Below, one piece after another: positions 1 through 8,023 of a stretch of DNA of 64,000 nt (positions are counted from its first letter, which is position 1; each line of letters opens with the position of its first letter). The stretch is from Paenibacillus sp. PL91 (lineage in GTDB: Bacteria; Bacillota; Bacilli; Paenibacillales; Paenibacillaceae). The stretch is taken from the NCBI RefSeq assembly GCF_012935325.2, contig NZ_JABBYG020000022.1:1-64000 (forward strand). The letters are read 5' to 3'. A model generated the notes under the pieces. That model was given only the letters and a program-made list of their open reading frames with translations. It did not search any database and was not told where the DNA came from. The position numbers and the translations under genes are program-made.

Positions 1-10
1 CTCTCCAAAT
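1..10 (-). rRNA. 5' edge of a 16S rRNA gene (partial)
   Basis: Read on the minus strand, the last bases before the window edge are TTTGGAGAG. This matches the usual Bacillota 16S 5' end, which continues with TTTGATCCTGGCTCAG outside the window. The call rests on these few bases plus the upstream leader with a boxA and a strong promoter. Only the first bases of the gene are inside. Confidence 0.6.
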
Positions 11-90
11 TGGTGTTTGAAATGCTCATTACTTTTTATCGCTTTTCTCACGATTCGTTAGAATCGTAAGGGCAGTTTCACTCGTTGTTC

Positions 91-105
91 AGTTTTCAAA
101 GAGCA
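91..105 (-). promoter_or_regulatory. rRNA leader boxA antitermination element
   Basis: The minus strand reads TGCTCTTTGAAAACT, the typical boxA core of Bacillota rRNA leaders, which binds the NusB/NusE antitermination complex in the nascent transcript. It lies between the promoter at 151-180 and the 16S border, as expected for an rrn operon leader. Confidence 0.75.
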
Positions 106-150
106 ATCTTTTCTTTCGTGTCAACCGTGTGTCTCGTTGGCGACCTAGAT

Positions 151-180
151 AATATATCACGTACGCCTATATGAATGCAA
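151..180 (-). promoter_or_regulatory. rrn operon promoter
   Basis: On the minus strand a -35 TTGCAT (175-180) and a -10 TATATT (151-156) are separated by 18 bases. The tract just upstream is very A/T rich, as in UP elements of rRNA promoters. It points leftward into the boxA leader. Confidence 0.55.
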
Positions 181-286
181 GCATTTTTTTAAATAATAGT
201 GTATCTTTTTTTCACCCCATTATTTACTCCATATTTCTTCTATATAGTAGCGGAGCTTAAGCAGATATACGAGCTAGATCAAGACA

Positions 287-322
287 TAAAAAAACGAGCT
301 CTGCGTCTTAGCGCAAGCTCGT
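287..322 (-). terminator. Rho-independent terminator of the transglutaminase gene
   Basis: Minus-strand hairpin with arms ACGAGCT and AGCTCGT, extended by a TGCG/CGCA inner stem, then a run of seven T. It lies just after the stop codon at 337. Confidence 0.85.
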
Positions 323-336
323 TATTTGATCAGATA

Positions 337-1143
337 CTAGTATTGTTTGGTCGCTTTATATTGGGCTGCATCTTTGATAAGCTCAAACTTCTTATTGCCC
401 TTGCTCCATCCGGCATCGACAGTCGTATCGATTAATACCCATTTGCCATTCAAGTAAACTTCATTCCATGCGTGATATACATCTACATAAGTGGATTGTC
501 CCATAACGAGCTTCGTTGGAATATCCAAGCTGCGAAGCATACCGGCAAATAGGGAGGCGTAACCGTAGCAAATGTCTTTCTTTGCTTTGAATGTGCGATC
601 AATATTAGGAAGGTAGTCAACCGATAAATTAGCCGCTAATTGATTATCGTAATTGATGTTAGTAATGATGTAATCATAGACCGCTTTTACTTTCTCGGCA
701 TCTGTCTTTTTATTTTTAGTCAATTCCTTGGCTTTGATAATCGCATTGCTTGAGCTTGTCCATTCAATATTTTGAATCGAATTCAAGTAGACTACCTTGC
801 TGTCTTTCAAGCTAAGCGTTACTGATTCCTTACTGATCAGCTTGTACTTATTGCCTGCTGTGTTCTCAAGCAACGAAATCGTATATGCACCATTGCCAAG
901 CTGCAAGGGGAAGCTCTCTGCTGTTTTCCCGCTAATGAGATTGTATGTATAGGTTGTTTGGCCTTTGGCAATCATCAGCTTCGTTTTCACTTTAGCTTTC
1001 ACTGCGTATTGTATAGAGACTACACCATAATCTAGATTGCTTATGTTAAGCCAAGCTGCCTCCGCAGCACTTGCTTGTGCCACAGTAACATGAATAGATG
1101 CAAAAAGCACAAAAGCTGCGATTGCTAAAATAAGTTTACGCAT
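337..1143 (-). CDS. secreted transglutaminase-like cysteine protease-fold protein
   Basis: 268 residues from the ATG at 1143. The first ~27 residues (MRKLILAIAAFVLFASIHV...AQASA) form a Sec signal peptide. The C-terminal half is a transglutaminase core with the triad Cys192 (ICYGYA), His224 (YHAWNEV) and Asp239 (LIDTTVD). Residues ~30-125 form a separate beta-rich region I do not recognise. Such exported proteins may process peptides or act at the cell surface; the substrate is unknown. A longer reading frame continues upstream, but that part is a riboswitch (1157-1233). The start is fixed by AAGGGAG at 1152-1158, which directly adjoins the aptamer. It is monocistronic, with two tandem c-di-GMP-I aptamers upstream and a terminator downstream, so cyclic di-GMP probably controls it. 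Confidence 0.85.
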   Translation of the reverse strand: MRKLILAIAAFVLFASIHVTVAQASAAEAAWLNISNLDYGVVSIQYAVKAKVKTKLMIAKGQTTYTYNLISGKTAESFPLQLGNGAYTISLLENTAGNKYKLISKESVTLSLKDSKVVYLNSIQNIEWTSSSNAIIKAKELTKNKKTDAEKVKAVYDYIITNINYDNQLAANLSVDYLPNIDRTFKAKKDICYGYASLFAGMLRSLDIPTKLVMGQSTYVDVYHAWNEVYLNGKWVLIDTTVDAGWSKGNKKFELIKDAAQYKATKQY

Positions 1144-1156
1144 GAGCGTAACTCCC

Positions 1157-1233
1157 TTCGGTAGCTGGCTGCCATCTTGTGGAAGGCCCTTTAGCTTTGC
1201 GTCCCTACCTTTCGATAGGTTTGCCGTTATCGT
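1157..1233 (-). promoter_or_regulatory. c-di-GMP-I (GEMM) riboswitch, gene-proximal copy
   Basis: The minus strand carries the GEMM hallmarks in order: ACGGCAAACC, a CTATC-GAAA-GGTAG hairpin with GNRA tetraloop, GGGACGCAAAGC, a second helix closing with ATGGCAGCC, and the terminal ACCGAA. The 3' boundary touches the Shine-Dalgarno sequence (1152-1158) of the transglutaminase gene. Control of translation by masking or releasing this site is therefore plausible, but is an inference. Confidence 0.93.
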
Positions 1234-1292
1234 ATGAAGCTGCATTTTAACAATAAATACGTACACTTATACAAACAAAAAAAGCTTGTCCA

Positions 1293-1369
1293 TTCGGTAG
1301 CTGGCTGCCATCTTCAGGAAGGCCCTTTAGCTTTGCGTCCCTACCTTTCGATAGGTTTGCCGTTATCGT
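1293..1369 (-). promoter_or_regulatory. c-di-GMP-I (GEMM) riboswitch, promoter-proximal copy
   Basis: Second complete GEMM aptamer, differing from the proximal one at only about two positions, both in the variable part of the second helix. It carries the same GAAA tetraloop hairpin, GGGACGCAAAGC core and ATGGCAGCC strand. A run of T follows it (about 1276-1283), with AAGC just before. A short terminator hairpin using the aptamer's 3' AGCT is possible but weak. Confidence 0.92.
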
Positions 1370-1388
1370 GTTTCGCTTTATTAGTTCA

Positions 1389-1416
1389 ATCTTATCATAT
1401 GATTTTAGCAAATCAA
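1389..1416 (-). promoter_or_regulatory. sigma-A promoter for the riboswitch-transglutaminase transcript
   Basis: TTGATT (1411-1416) and TAAGAT (1389-1394) are separated by 16 bases. Transcription would start about 10-15 bases before the first aptamer. Confidence 0.6.
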
Positions 1417-1490
1417 TAGATGTTGTCATTTCATTAAGGGAAATTTGATAGTTTTTAAAGATTGCTGACGTAAATGCTCGACTGTTGAAA

Positions 1491-1528
1491 ATAAAAAGAA
1501 CCGCAGGCAGCCAGTGCCAAGCGGTTCT
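1491..1528 (-). terminator. lysS terminator
   Basis: Arms AGAACCGC (minus strand) and GCGGTTCT form an 8-bp stem, followed by TTTTTATTTT. It lies 13 bases past the lysS stop. Confidence 0.9.
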
Positions 1529-1540
1529 GTTCGTATATTC

Positions 1541-3049
1541 TTATTCAGCAGAGCGTTGATCTCTCATATGAGGGAACAACAGCACATCGCGGATCGAAGG
1601 CGCATCCGTCAGCAGCATGATCAACCGGTCGATTCCGATTCCAAGCCCGCCGGTTGGCGGCATGCCGTATTCTAGGGCACGGATGAAATCTTCATCCATC
1701 TCATGCGCTTCATCGTTGCCATGCTCACGTTCTACAAGCTGCGACTCGAACCGCTCGCGTTGATCGATCGGATCGTTCAGCTCAGTAAAGGCATTGGCAT
1801 GCTCACGCGCTACGATAAAGAGCTCAAAGCGATCCGTGAAACGCGGATCCACTTCGTTCTTCTTCGCAAGCGGAGAAATCGCAACAGGGTGACCGGTTAC
1901 AAATGTAGGCTGAATGAGCGTATGCTCGCCGAACTGCTCAAAGAATGCGTTGAGAATATGACCAAACGTCATATGCGGATCTACAGCAACCTTATGCTCC
2001 TTCGCCAAACGATGTGCTTCCTCATCACTCATCTGCACGCCAAAATCAACACCCGTCGTTTCTTTGACAAGCTCGACCATGGAAACCCGGCGCCACTGCG
2101 GAGTCAGATCAATCTCTTGACCTTGATAAGTAATTTTAGTTGTGCCAAGAACCTCTTGCGCAATATGCGCGATTACATTTTCCGTCAAAGCCATAATATC
2201 TTTGTAATCGGCATAAGCCTCGTAAAGCTCAATCATTGTAAACTCCGGATTGTGGCGAGTCGAAATACCCTCATTGCGGTAAACGCGGCCAATCTCGTAC
2301 ACTTTCTCCAATCCGCCTACGATCAACCGCTTCAAATGAAGCTCGATCGCAATACGCATGTAGAGCTGCATGTCGAGCGCATTATGATGCGTTTCGAACG
2401 GACGCGCTGCCGCGCCGCCTGCAATAGAATGCAAAGTTGGTGTTTCTACTTCTAAATAGCCGCGGGAATCCAAGTAGCGACGCATAGATTGTATGATTTT
2501 GGAACGAGTAATGAAGGTTTGTTGTACGTCTGGATTCACGATAAGGTCAACATAGCGTTGACGGTAACGAAGCTCCACATCCTTCAAGCCATGATACTTA
2601 TCGGGCAGTGGCAGAAGCGATTTGGTCAATACTTCAATATCTAGCGCTTTGACCGAAACTTCGCCTGTATTCGTTTTGAATACAACGCCATTCACGCCGA
2701 TGATATCACCGATATCGAGCAAGTCGAAAGCCGCGAATTTATGCTCTTCAACCGTATCCTTGCGAACATAAATTTGAACTCTGCCGCTCAAATCTTGAAT
2801 CGTAGCGAAGCCTGCTTTGCCCATACCGCGTTTTTGCATGATACGGCCTGCGATGCTCACCTTAACGGCTTGACCTTCAAGCTCTTCTTTGCTCAGCGAT
2901 TCATACGCTTGTACAATTTCTTTGGCGTTATGAGTGCGCTCGAATTTACGGCCGAATGGGTCTACTCCCAGCCCTCTCAGCTCATCCAACTTGTCTCTGC
3001 GAATTTGCAAGAGCTCACTCAGCTCCTGCTCATTGTTTTCATGTTCCAC
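1541..3049 (-). CDS. lysS: lysyl-tRNA synthetase, class II
   Basis: 502 residues. It attaches lysine to tRNA-Lys in the cytosol. The N-terminal OB-fold anticodon-binding domain covers about residues 55-160, and the class II core follows. Visible motifs are motif 1 around RSKIIQSMRRYLDSRGYLEVE, motif 2 (RVYRNEGISTRHNPEFTMIE) and motif 3 (GLGIGIDRL, residues 468-476). The reading frame is open 50 codons further upstream, but the start is set at the GTG at 3047-3049, which has AAGGAG eight bases before it and gives the usual family length. It lies downstream of greA, whose terminator separates the two. A terminator follows lysS. Confidence 0.97.
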   Translation of the reverse strand: MEHENNEQELSELLQIRRDKLDELRGLGVDPFGRKFERTHNAKEIVQAYESLSKEELEGQAVKVSIAGRIMQKRGMGKAGFATIQDLSGRVQIYVRKDTVEEHKFAAFDLLDIGDIIGVNGVVFKTNTGEVSVKALDIEVLTKSLLPLPDKYHGLKDVELRYRQRYVDLIVNPDVQQTFITRSKIIQSMRRYLDSRGYLEVETPTLHSIAGGAAARPFETHHNALDMQLYMRIAIELHLKRLIVGGLEKVYEIGRVYRNEGISTRHNPEFTMIELYEAYADYKDIMALTENVIAHIAQEVLGTTKITYQGQEIDLTPQWRRVSMVELVKETTGVDFGVQMSDEEAHRLAKEHKVAVDPHMTFGHILNAFFEQFGEHTLIQPTFVTGHPVAISPLAKKNEVDPRFTDRFELFIVAREHANAFTELNDPIDQRERFESQLVEREHGNDEAHEMDEDFIRALEYGMPPTGGLGIGIDRLIMLLTDAPSIRDVLLFPHMRDQRSAE

Positions 3050-3160
3050 TTCTTCATCTCCTTGATCGTTCGGCAGGTGTACGCGGTTGTCGCCAGAACC
3101 CTGCAGTAAAAGATAAGCATCTAATAAACTTAAATAATAGGTTCTTCTATTGTAAACGTT

Positions 3161-3187
3161 CAAAAAGCTTCCCACAAGGAAGCTTTC
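3161..3187 (-). terminator. greA terminator
   Basis: Minus-strand hairpin AAAGCTTCC / GGAAGCTTT with a short loop and trailing T residues, between greA and lysS. Confidence 0.85.
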
Positions 3188-3207
3188 TGATCCGCACATG
3201 GCAAACC

Positions 3208-3684
3208 TTATTTTTTGATATCTAGAATTTTGTACTGGATTATGCCGACTGGTACGCTAACTTCAACGACTGTGCCTTTTTTCTTGCCCAAAATCGCTTT
3301 GCCAACCGGGCTTTCATTCGAAATCTTGTTTTGCAAAGGATCCGCTTCCGCTGTACCTACAATGGAATATTCCATCGTGTCGCCATATTCCATATCTTCA
3401 ACCGTAACGATCGAGCCGATGCTCACGGTATCGATATCAATGTCATCATTATTTATAATACGCGCGTTGCGCAGCATTTTCTCAAGGGTAAGGACACGGC
3501 CTTCGATGAACGCCTGCTCATTCTTAGCATCCTCGTACTCCGAGTTTTCGCTTATATCGCCATAGCCGATTGCTACTTTAATACGTTCTGCAACTTCACG
3601 GCGCTTGACCGACTTTAGGTTCTCTAATTCATCTTCGAGCTTTCGCAGCCCTTCTTGAGTCAGAATGATTTGCTTATCGTTCAT
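3208..3684 (-). CDS. greA: transcription elongation factor GreA
   Basis: 158 residues, the normal GreA length. Residues 1-75 form the antiparallel coiled coil that enters the RNA polymerase secondary channel (LTQEGLRKLEDELENLKSVKR; acidic tip near GDISENSEYEDAK). Residues ~80-155 are the FKBP-like domain, with GTVVEVSVPVGIIQYKI at the end. It rescues backtracked polymerase by stimulating transcript cleavage. AGGAGA lies nine bases upstream of the ATG. It has its own strong promoter and a terminator, so it is probably monocistronic. Confidence 0.97.
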   Translation of the reverse strand: MNDKQIILTQEGLRKLEDELENLKSVKRREVAERIKVAIGYGDISENSEYEDAKNEQAFIEGRVLTLEKMLRNARIINNDDIDIDTVSIGSIVTVEDMEYGDTMEYSIVGTAEADPLQNKISNESPVGKAILGKKKGTVVEVSVPVGIIQYKILDIKK

Positions 3685-3822
3685 CTTTCCGATTCTCCTG
3701 TCATGTGACTAATTTTTCATACCTTGTATGAATTCACTGATACCTAATATATTACGCTTCCTGATCCTCATACCTACTGTTGTTTAAGGCCTATTCATGT
3801 GTTCGTTAGATTATATTGCACG

Positions 3823-3852
3823 ATTATATTGCAAAGGTACCCTGAATGTCAA
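3823..3852 (-). promoter_or_regulatory. strong sigma-A promoter of greA
   Basis: TTGACA (3847-3852) and TATAAT (3823-3828), both perfect consensus, are 18 bases apart. The segment TGCAATATAATC is repeated directly downstream (3809-3820), giving a second TATAAT. Confidence 0.8.
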
Positions 3853-3902
3853 TCAAAGCCAAACGACCCATTGAAACCGTTTCATTTTTGGCAATTGTAG
3901 CA

Positions 3903-3924
3903 GAAGCCGCTTGATAGCGGCTTT
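3903..3924 (-). terminator. probable dusB/folate operon terminator
   Basis: Hairpin with AAGCCGC / GCGGCTT arms and a short loop, about 60 bases after the dusB stop. The T tract after it is poor on the minus strand, so termination may be weak. Confidence 0.5.
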
Positions 3925-3985
3925 TGTCGAATGATGTCGGTTGTTTGGCAATCAAGGTAAATAGCATAATCGATCGATTCGTCAT

Positions 3986-5029
3986 TTAGTAAACAACTTC
4001 CTCGGCAGCTGCTGCATCTCCGCCCGTAGATCCGCTTGTAGGCTGGGATTCAGCCTCCTCTTCAAGCAATCTTACGTAGTTTTCCAAAATGGCAACCATC
4101 GGGTCGCGACCGGTCTCTTCCATAATGACATCCTTCACGCGTGCGCCGCCTGGAAGGCCCTTTAGGTACCAAGCCAAGTGCTTGCGCATTTCACGTACCG
4201 CAACCGCCTCGTTCTTCAGTGCCACCAGCCGGTCCAGATGCAAAATGGCGACCTCCATTTTCTCGCGCGGCGTCGGATCGCTAAGCAGCTCGCCATTGGT
4301 CAAGTATTGAATCGTCCGATAGAGCATCCACGGGTTTCCGAGCGCTCCGCGCCCAATCATAACGCCGTCGCAGCCGGTATGATCAAGAAGCCGCTTAGCA
4401 TCCTCTGGAGAGAAGACGTCGCCATTCCCAATTACGGGAATAGATACCGCTTCTTTGACATCCTTTATAATGTCCCAATTAGCCTTGCCTGTATACAGCT
4501 GCTCGCGCGTACGTCCATGTACGCTAACGGCTTTGCCGCCAGCGCGCTCGACAGCTCGTGCATTCTCGACCGCGTAAATATGCTCATCATCCCAGCCGAT
4601 GCGCATTTTGACCGTAACCGGCTTCTGTACCGCATCCACTACCGCTGAGACCATCTCATAGATCTTGTTCGGATCAAGCAGCCAGCGGGCACCTGCATCG
4701 CACTTCGTTACCTTCGGTACCGGGCAGCCCATATTAATATCGATAATATCCGCGTTCGTTTGCTTATCGACGACCTTTGCCGCTTCAACAAGCGACTCGC
4801 GGTCACCGCCAAAAATTTGAAGGCTTAGCGGCTTCTCCCGCTCATCGACGAACAGCATCTCCAGCGTCCGTTTATTTCCGTGCAAAATCGCCTTGTCGCT
4901 TACCATCTCCGCGCACACAAGACCTGTTCCGAATTCCTTGGCAATTAATCGAAAAGCCGGGTTGCACACGCCTGCCATCGGCGCTAGCACTACTCTGTTC
5001 TTCATCTCGATGTCTCCGATTTTCAGCAT
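3986..5029 (-). CDS. dusB: tRNA-dihydrouridine synthase DusB (YacF-like)
   Basis: 347 residues. This FMN enzyme reduces uridines of the tRNA D-loop. The TIM-barrel part begins with VVLAPMAGVCNPAFR. The catalytic cysteine is Cys102 in NMGCPVPKV, and FMN-binding elements include VKMRIGWDD, VHGRTREQ and GVMIGRGALGNPW. The last ~30 residues are a low-complexity acidic/serine tail. It ends the folate gene cluster after the small regulator yazB, the same order as in B. subtilis. Confidence 0.95.
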   Translation of the reverse strand: MLKIGDIEMKNRVVLAPMAGVCNPAFRLIAKEFGTGLVCAEMVSDKAILHGNKRTLEMLFVDEREKPLSLQIFGGDRESLVEAAKVVDKQTNADIIDINMGCPVPKVTKCDAGARWLLDPNKIYEMVSAVVDAVQKPVTVKMRIGWDDEHIYAVENARAVERAGGKAVSVHGRTREQLYTGKANWDIIKDVKEAVSIPVIGNGDVFSPEDAKRLLDHTGCDGVMIGRGALGNPWMLYRTIQYLTNGELLSDPTPREKMEVAILHLDRLVALKNEAVAVREMRKHLAWYLKGLPGGARVKDVIMEETGRDPMVAILENYVRLLEEEAESQPTSGSTGGDAAAAEEVVY

Positions 5030-5084
5030 GTCGCTCCTTGCTCCTCTTCTAATCGTTTATCGTTCATATCCCTTAAATGCATCT

Positions 5085-5297
5085 TTATTGACGATCGTCA
5101 GACATAAGTTCCTCGTAGCTGATTCCTAATGTTTTGGCTATATGGCTTAGCAGCTTTGGATCTGTCTTTCTCGTCCCTCGCTCCAATGAGCCTAGAACCG
5201 CTACTGATACGCCAAGCACCTTGGCCAGCTCCTGCTGAGTATAGCCCTTCAGCTTTCGAAAGGCTCTGACGCGCTGCGCCAATTGATTGTTTTCCAT
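5085..5297 (-). CDS. yazB: small XRE-family HTH protein (YazB-like)
   Basis: 70 residues, almost all one Cro/C1-type helix-turn-helix (RVRAFRKLKGYTQQELAKVLG; SVAVLGSLERGTRKTDP). Its start overlaps folK by 49 bases in another frame, so the two are translationally linked. The position between folK and dusB matches yazB of B. subtilis. The DNA target is unknown. Confidence 0.85.
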   Translation of the reverse strand: MENNQLAQRVRAFRKLKGYTQQELAKVLGVSVAVLGSLERGTRKTDPKLLSHIAKTLGISYEELMSDDRQ

Positions 5298-5809
5298 AGC
5301 GTGATGCCTTCCTTTCCATCCAAAAGCGCCGCCTCAGACGCTGCGCCAACTTCGGCCTGCAACGGATGCGATTGATCCATAGTATCGTTCAGCGGCACTA
5401 ATACAAATGACCGCTCCATCATGCGAGGATGCGGCAATGTCAGCTCCTCTTGATCCATTCTGACATTATCATATAGGAGAAGATCAAGGTCAATGGTTCT
5501 CGGTCCCCAACGTATTTGTCGAACTCTCCCTAATTGCTGCTCGAAAGCAAGCAGCTGTCTCAGCAGCATGATCGGGGAAAGCGTCGTTTGCACAGCTAGC
5601 GTCATATTGAGAAAAGGCGGTTGATCCGTATAACCTACAGGATCCGTCTCATACATGCCAGATACTTTAGTTACCGCGATGTTCGGGTGTGCGTCAATGA
5701 GACCAATCGCAGACAGCAGCAATTGCTCGCGATTGCCCATATTGGAGCCTAATGCGATATAAGCGACCGCCGGTGCGCCTTCACGAGGGAATTGTTCGTC
5801 CATCAGCAT
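5249..5809 (-). CDS. folK: 2-amino-4-hydroxy-6-hydroxymethyldihydropteridine pyrophosphokinase
   Basis: 186 residues. It transfers pyrophosphate from ATP to 6-hydroxymethyl-dihydropterin, making the substrate of FolP. The start of the fold is AYIALGSNMGNRE (residues 16-28). The signature RWGPRTIDLDLLLYDN (100-115) contributes Mg/ATP and pterin binding. It overlaps folB upstream and yazB downstream, so it is part of a tightly coupled operon. The start could be the ATG two codons in. Confidence 0.95.
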   Translation of the reverse strand: MLMDEQFPREGAPAVAYIALGSNMGNREQLLLSAIGLIDAHPNIAVTKVSGMYETDPVGYTDQPPFLNMTLAVQTTLSPIMLLRQLLAFEQQLGRVRQIRWGPRTIDLDLLLYDNVRMDQEELTLPHPRMMERSFVLVPLNDTMDQSHPLQAEVGAASEAALLDGKEGITLWKTINWRSASEPFES

Positions 5810-6167
5810 CCCGCTTTCTGCGCAGCTCTACCGTTACTCCATCAAAGTGGATGTCGAACGGCGGATGCGGCTTCGTTACTCGAACCGTAACTTCGTTTAC
5901 CATAGTATAAGCTTCCAGTACTCGTGATGCAATGTGACCCGTTAAAGCCTCAATCAGCTTAAAAGGCGGGCCTTCCACGATCGTTTTGGCTAGCGCATGA
6001 ATCTCCGCATAATTAACCGTAAGGCTCAAGTCATCCGTCTTCGCAGCCTGCTCCAAGTCCATCCGCAGCTCGATGTCGACGAAATATTGCTGGCCCAGCT
6101 TGTTTTCTTCGGGAAATACGCCATGGTAGCCGTAGAACTTCATCCCTTTAACCATCATATTATCCAT
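5781..6167 (-). CDS. folB: dihydroneopterin aldolase
   Basis: 128 residues from the ATG at 6167. This start is preferred over the ATG nine bases upstream because AGGAG then sits nine bases away instead of touching the start. It converts dihydroneopterin to 6-hydroxymethyl-dihydropterin and glycolaldehyde. Family features are FYGYHGVFPEENKLGQQYFVDIE near the N-terminus, LTVNYAEIH, and the lysine in VRVTKPHPPFD. It overlaps folK by 29 bases. Confidence 0.94.
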   Translation of the reverse strand: MDNMMVKGMKFYGYHGVFPEENKLGQQYFVDIELRMDLEQAAKTDDLSLTVNYAEIHALAKTIVEGPPFKLIEALTGHIASRVLEAYTMVNEVTVRVTKPHPPFDIHFDGVTVELRRKRDADGRTIPS

Positions 6168-6229
6168 TATAGTCATTCTCCTAACGATGTAGCTTAGCTG
6201 TCTTTTAAAAAAAGCCTTCCGCAGCAGGG

Positions 6230-7078
6230 TTAGCTGCGATACAGGATCGCATCCGTCATGAGCGCGGCGCGCTTGATTGCGCGCACATCATGGACGCGCA
6301 TGATTTGGCAGCCATGCGCGATGCCGAGGACGACGGTCGCAGCCGTCCCCTCAACGAGCTCTTCCACAGGCAGATTCAGCGTCTGCTTGATGAATCGCTT
6401 GCGCGAGGTGCCGAGCAGCACCGGGTAGCCGAGCGCCGATAGCTCTGACAGGCGGCCGAGCAGCTCGAGGTTGTCCTCATGGGTTTTGGCGAAGCCGATG
6501 CCGGGATCCAGCCATATTTGCTCATCGGCGATGCCGGCTGTATGAGCGATGCTGACGCTGCTTTGCAGGTCAGCGAGCACATCCGGGACGAGGTCATTAT
6601 AGTCCCGGGCGTGGCGATTATGGCTGATAATAACCGGACAGCCATACTCCGCCGCAGCGGCGGCCATGTTGGGGTCGCCCTTAAGGCCCCAAATGTCATT
6701 GATGATATGAGCGCCAGCCTCCAGCGCCGCGCGCGCCGTCTCCGCTTTGTACGTGTCAATCGAGAGTGGAATATGCGGCAACGCTTCGCGTACCGCTCGA
6801 ATAACGGGAACAATGCGCCGAATCTCCTCTTTAACCTCCACTGGCTCAAAGCCAGGGCGGGTCGATTCACCCCCGATGTCGAGAATGTCGGCGCCGTCCT
6901 CTACCATCGCTTTTGCATGGGCAACGGCAGCTTCTACATTCGTGTAACGCCCGCCATCGGAAAATGAATCAGGGGTAGCATTAAGAATACCCATAATTAA
7001 TGTTCGGCTGCCGAGTGTCAGCTTCGCACCGCCGCCGAAATCATATGTTCTTTTGTAGAATCGTGGTTGTTGTGCCAA
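6230..7078 (-). CDS. folP: dihydropteroate synthase
   Basis: 282 residues, starting at TTG with GGGTGG about 13 bases upstream. It condenses 6-hydroxymethyl-dihydropterin pyrophosphate with p-aminobenzoate, the step blocked by sulfonamides. Both DHPS signatures are present: GILNATPDSFSDGG (residues 30-43) and DILDIGGESTRPG. Other conserved parts are SIDTYKA, DPGIGFAKT, LLGTSRKRFI and RVHDV. It follows pabC, which with PabA/PabB makes the p-aminobenzoate it uses. Confidence 0.96.
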   Translation of the reverse strand: MAQQPRFYKRTYDFGGGAKLTLGSRTLIMGILNATPDSFSDGGRYTNVEAAVAHAKAMVEDGADILDIGGESTRPGFEPVEVKEEIRRIVPVIRAVREALPHIPLSIDTYKAETARAALEAGAHIINDIWGLKGDPNMAAAAAEYGCPVIISHNRHARDYNDLVPDVLADLQSSVSIAHTAGIADEQIWLDPGIGFAKTHEDNLELLGRLSELSALGYPVLLGTSRKRFIKQTLNLPVEELVEGTAATVVLGIAHGCQIMRVHDVRAIKRAALMTDAILYRS

Positions 7079-7147
7079 TGTTAGTCCGCCACCCTTATTC
7101 GTATTATTTGATAGCTGCAGCTATATTGATCTGATAAGCTAATCACC

Positions 7148-8023
7148 TTAAACGGCCCGCGTTGATTGTCGGTATAACGACAGTAGCTCTCTAGTCACAA
7201 CTCCCGCTTCACCGTCGCCAATCTCCGCGCTCCACCCGCTTGCATCCGATATTTTGGTTACAGGGACTAGCTCCTGAATCGAATTGGTAAGCCAGACTTC
7301 GTCAGCCGACTGAAGCTGCTCCCAGCTGTAAAGCCCTTCTTCCCACTTGAAGCCTGCAGTCCCCGCCAGCTCAAGCACACGCGCGCGCGTTATGCCTGGC
7401 AAGATGCCAACCGTAAGGTCGGGCGTATATACGACGTTATCCTTTACAAAAAACAAATTGCTCACTATTCCCTCTGCCAGCCATCCCTCATGGCTGAGCA
7501 TAAGCCCCTCGGCGCCTAGTGAGGCATCACCAGCAAGCAGTTCCCGCTTTGCAATAATATTGTTCATATAATGGAGAGATTTGAAGCGAATATCGCCTTC
7601 AGGCGTATTCCGCCTAGTCTGCATAAGACGCAGCTCCCGTCCGCGCATATGAACCGCATCATTAACTGGCGGCAAAGCTTTTACAAGCATAAACATATTA
7701 GGCTGCTCATAATCACCAGTCGGTAAGCCGAGCTCAGCTTCACCTGCGCTGACCGTCATTCTTACGTAGCCATCCGTAAGGCCGTTCGCCTCTAGCAGCT
7801 CTCTCACCCAGTTGCTGACCTTCCCGGCGTCCGCCTGATACCGAATGCCCAGCTGCTCGCAGCCCGACTGCAATCGATTCATATGCCGATCCAGTAAATA
7901 AGGCTTCCCCTCATAGGTGCGAAAGGTCTCGAACAAACCCATCCCGTACAAAAAACCGTGATCATATACTGAGATCACGGCTTCGCTCGCTTCCATAACG
8001 GAGCCGTTCAGTCCGATTTTCAT
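7148..8023 (-). CDS. pabC: 4-amino-4-deoxychorismate lyase
   Basis: 291 residues, PLP fold-type IV. It removes pyruvate from aminodeoxychorismate to give p-aminobenzoate. N-terminal SVYDHGFLYGMGLFETFRTY is typical. Lys148 in RFKSLHYMNN is the likely Schiff-base lysine, and AEGIVSNLF binds the cofactor. Its ATG overlaps the pabA stop by four bases. A D-amino-acid or branched-chain aminotransferase would look similar, but the context makes PabC the best call. Confidence 0.93.
   Translation of the reverse strand: MKIGLNGSVMEASEAVISVYDHGFLYGMGLFETFRTYEGKPYLLDRHMNRLQSGCEQLGIRYQADAGKVSNWVRELLEANGLTDGYVRMTVSAGEAELGLPTGDYEQPNMFMLVKALPPVNDAVHMRGRELRLMQTRRNTPEGDIRFKSLHYMNNIIAKRELLAGDASLGAEGLMLSHEGWLAEGIVSNLFFVKDNVVYTPDLTVGILPGITRARVLELAGTAGFKWEEGLYSWEQLQSADEVWLTNSIQELVPVTKISDASGWSAEIGDGEAGVVTRELLSLYRQSTRAV

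Noticed and set aside
1247..1429. 60-codon minus-strand open frame
   Set aside because: It is the translation of the distal c-di-GMP riboswitch; the RNA structure explains the sequence.
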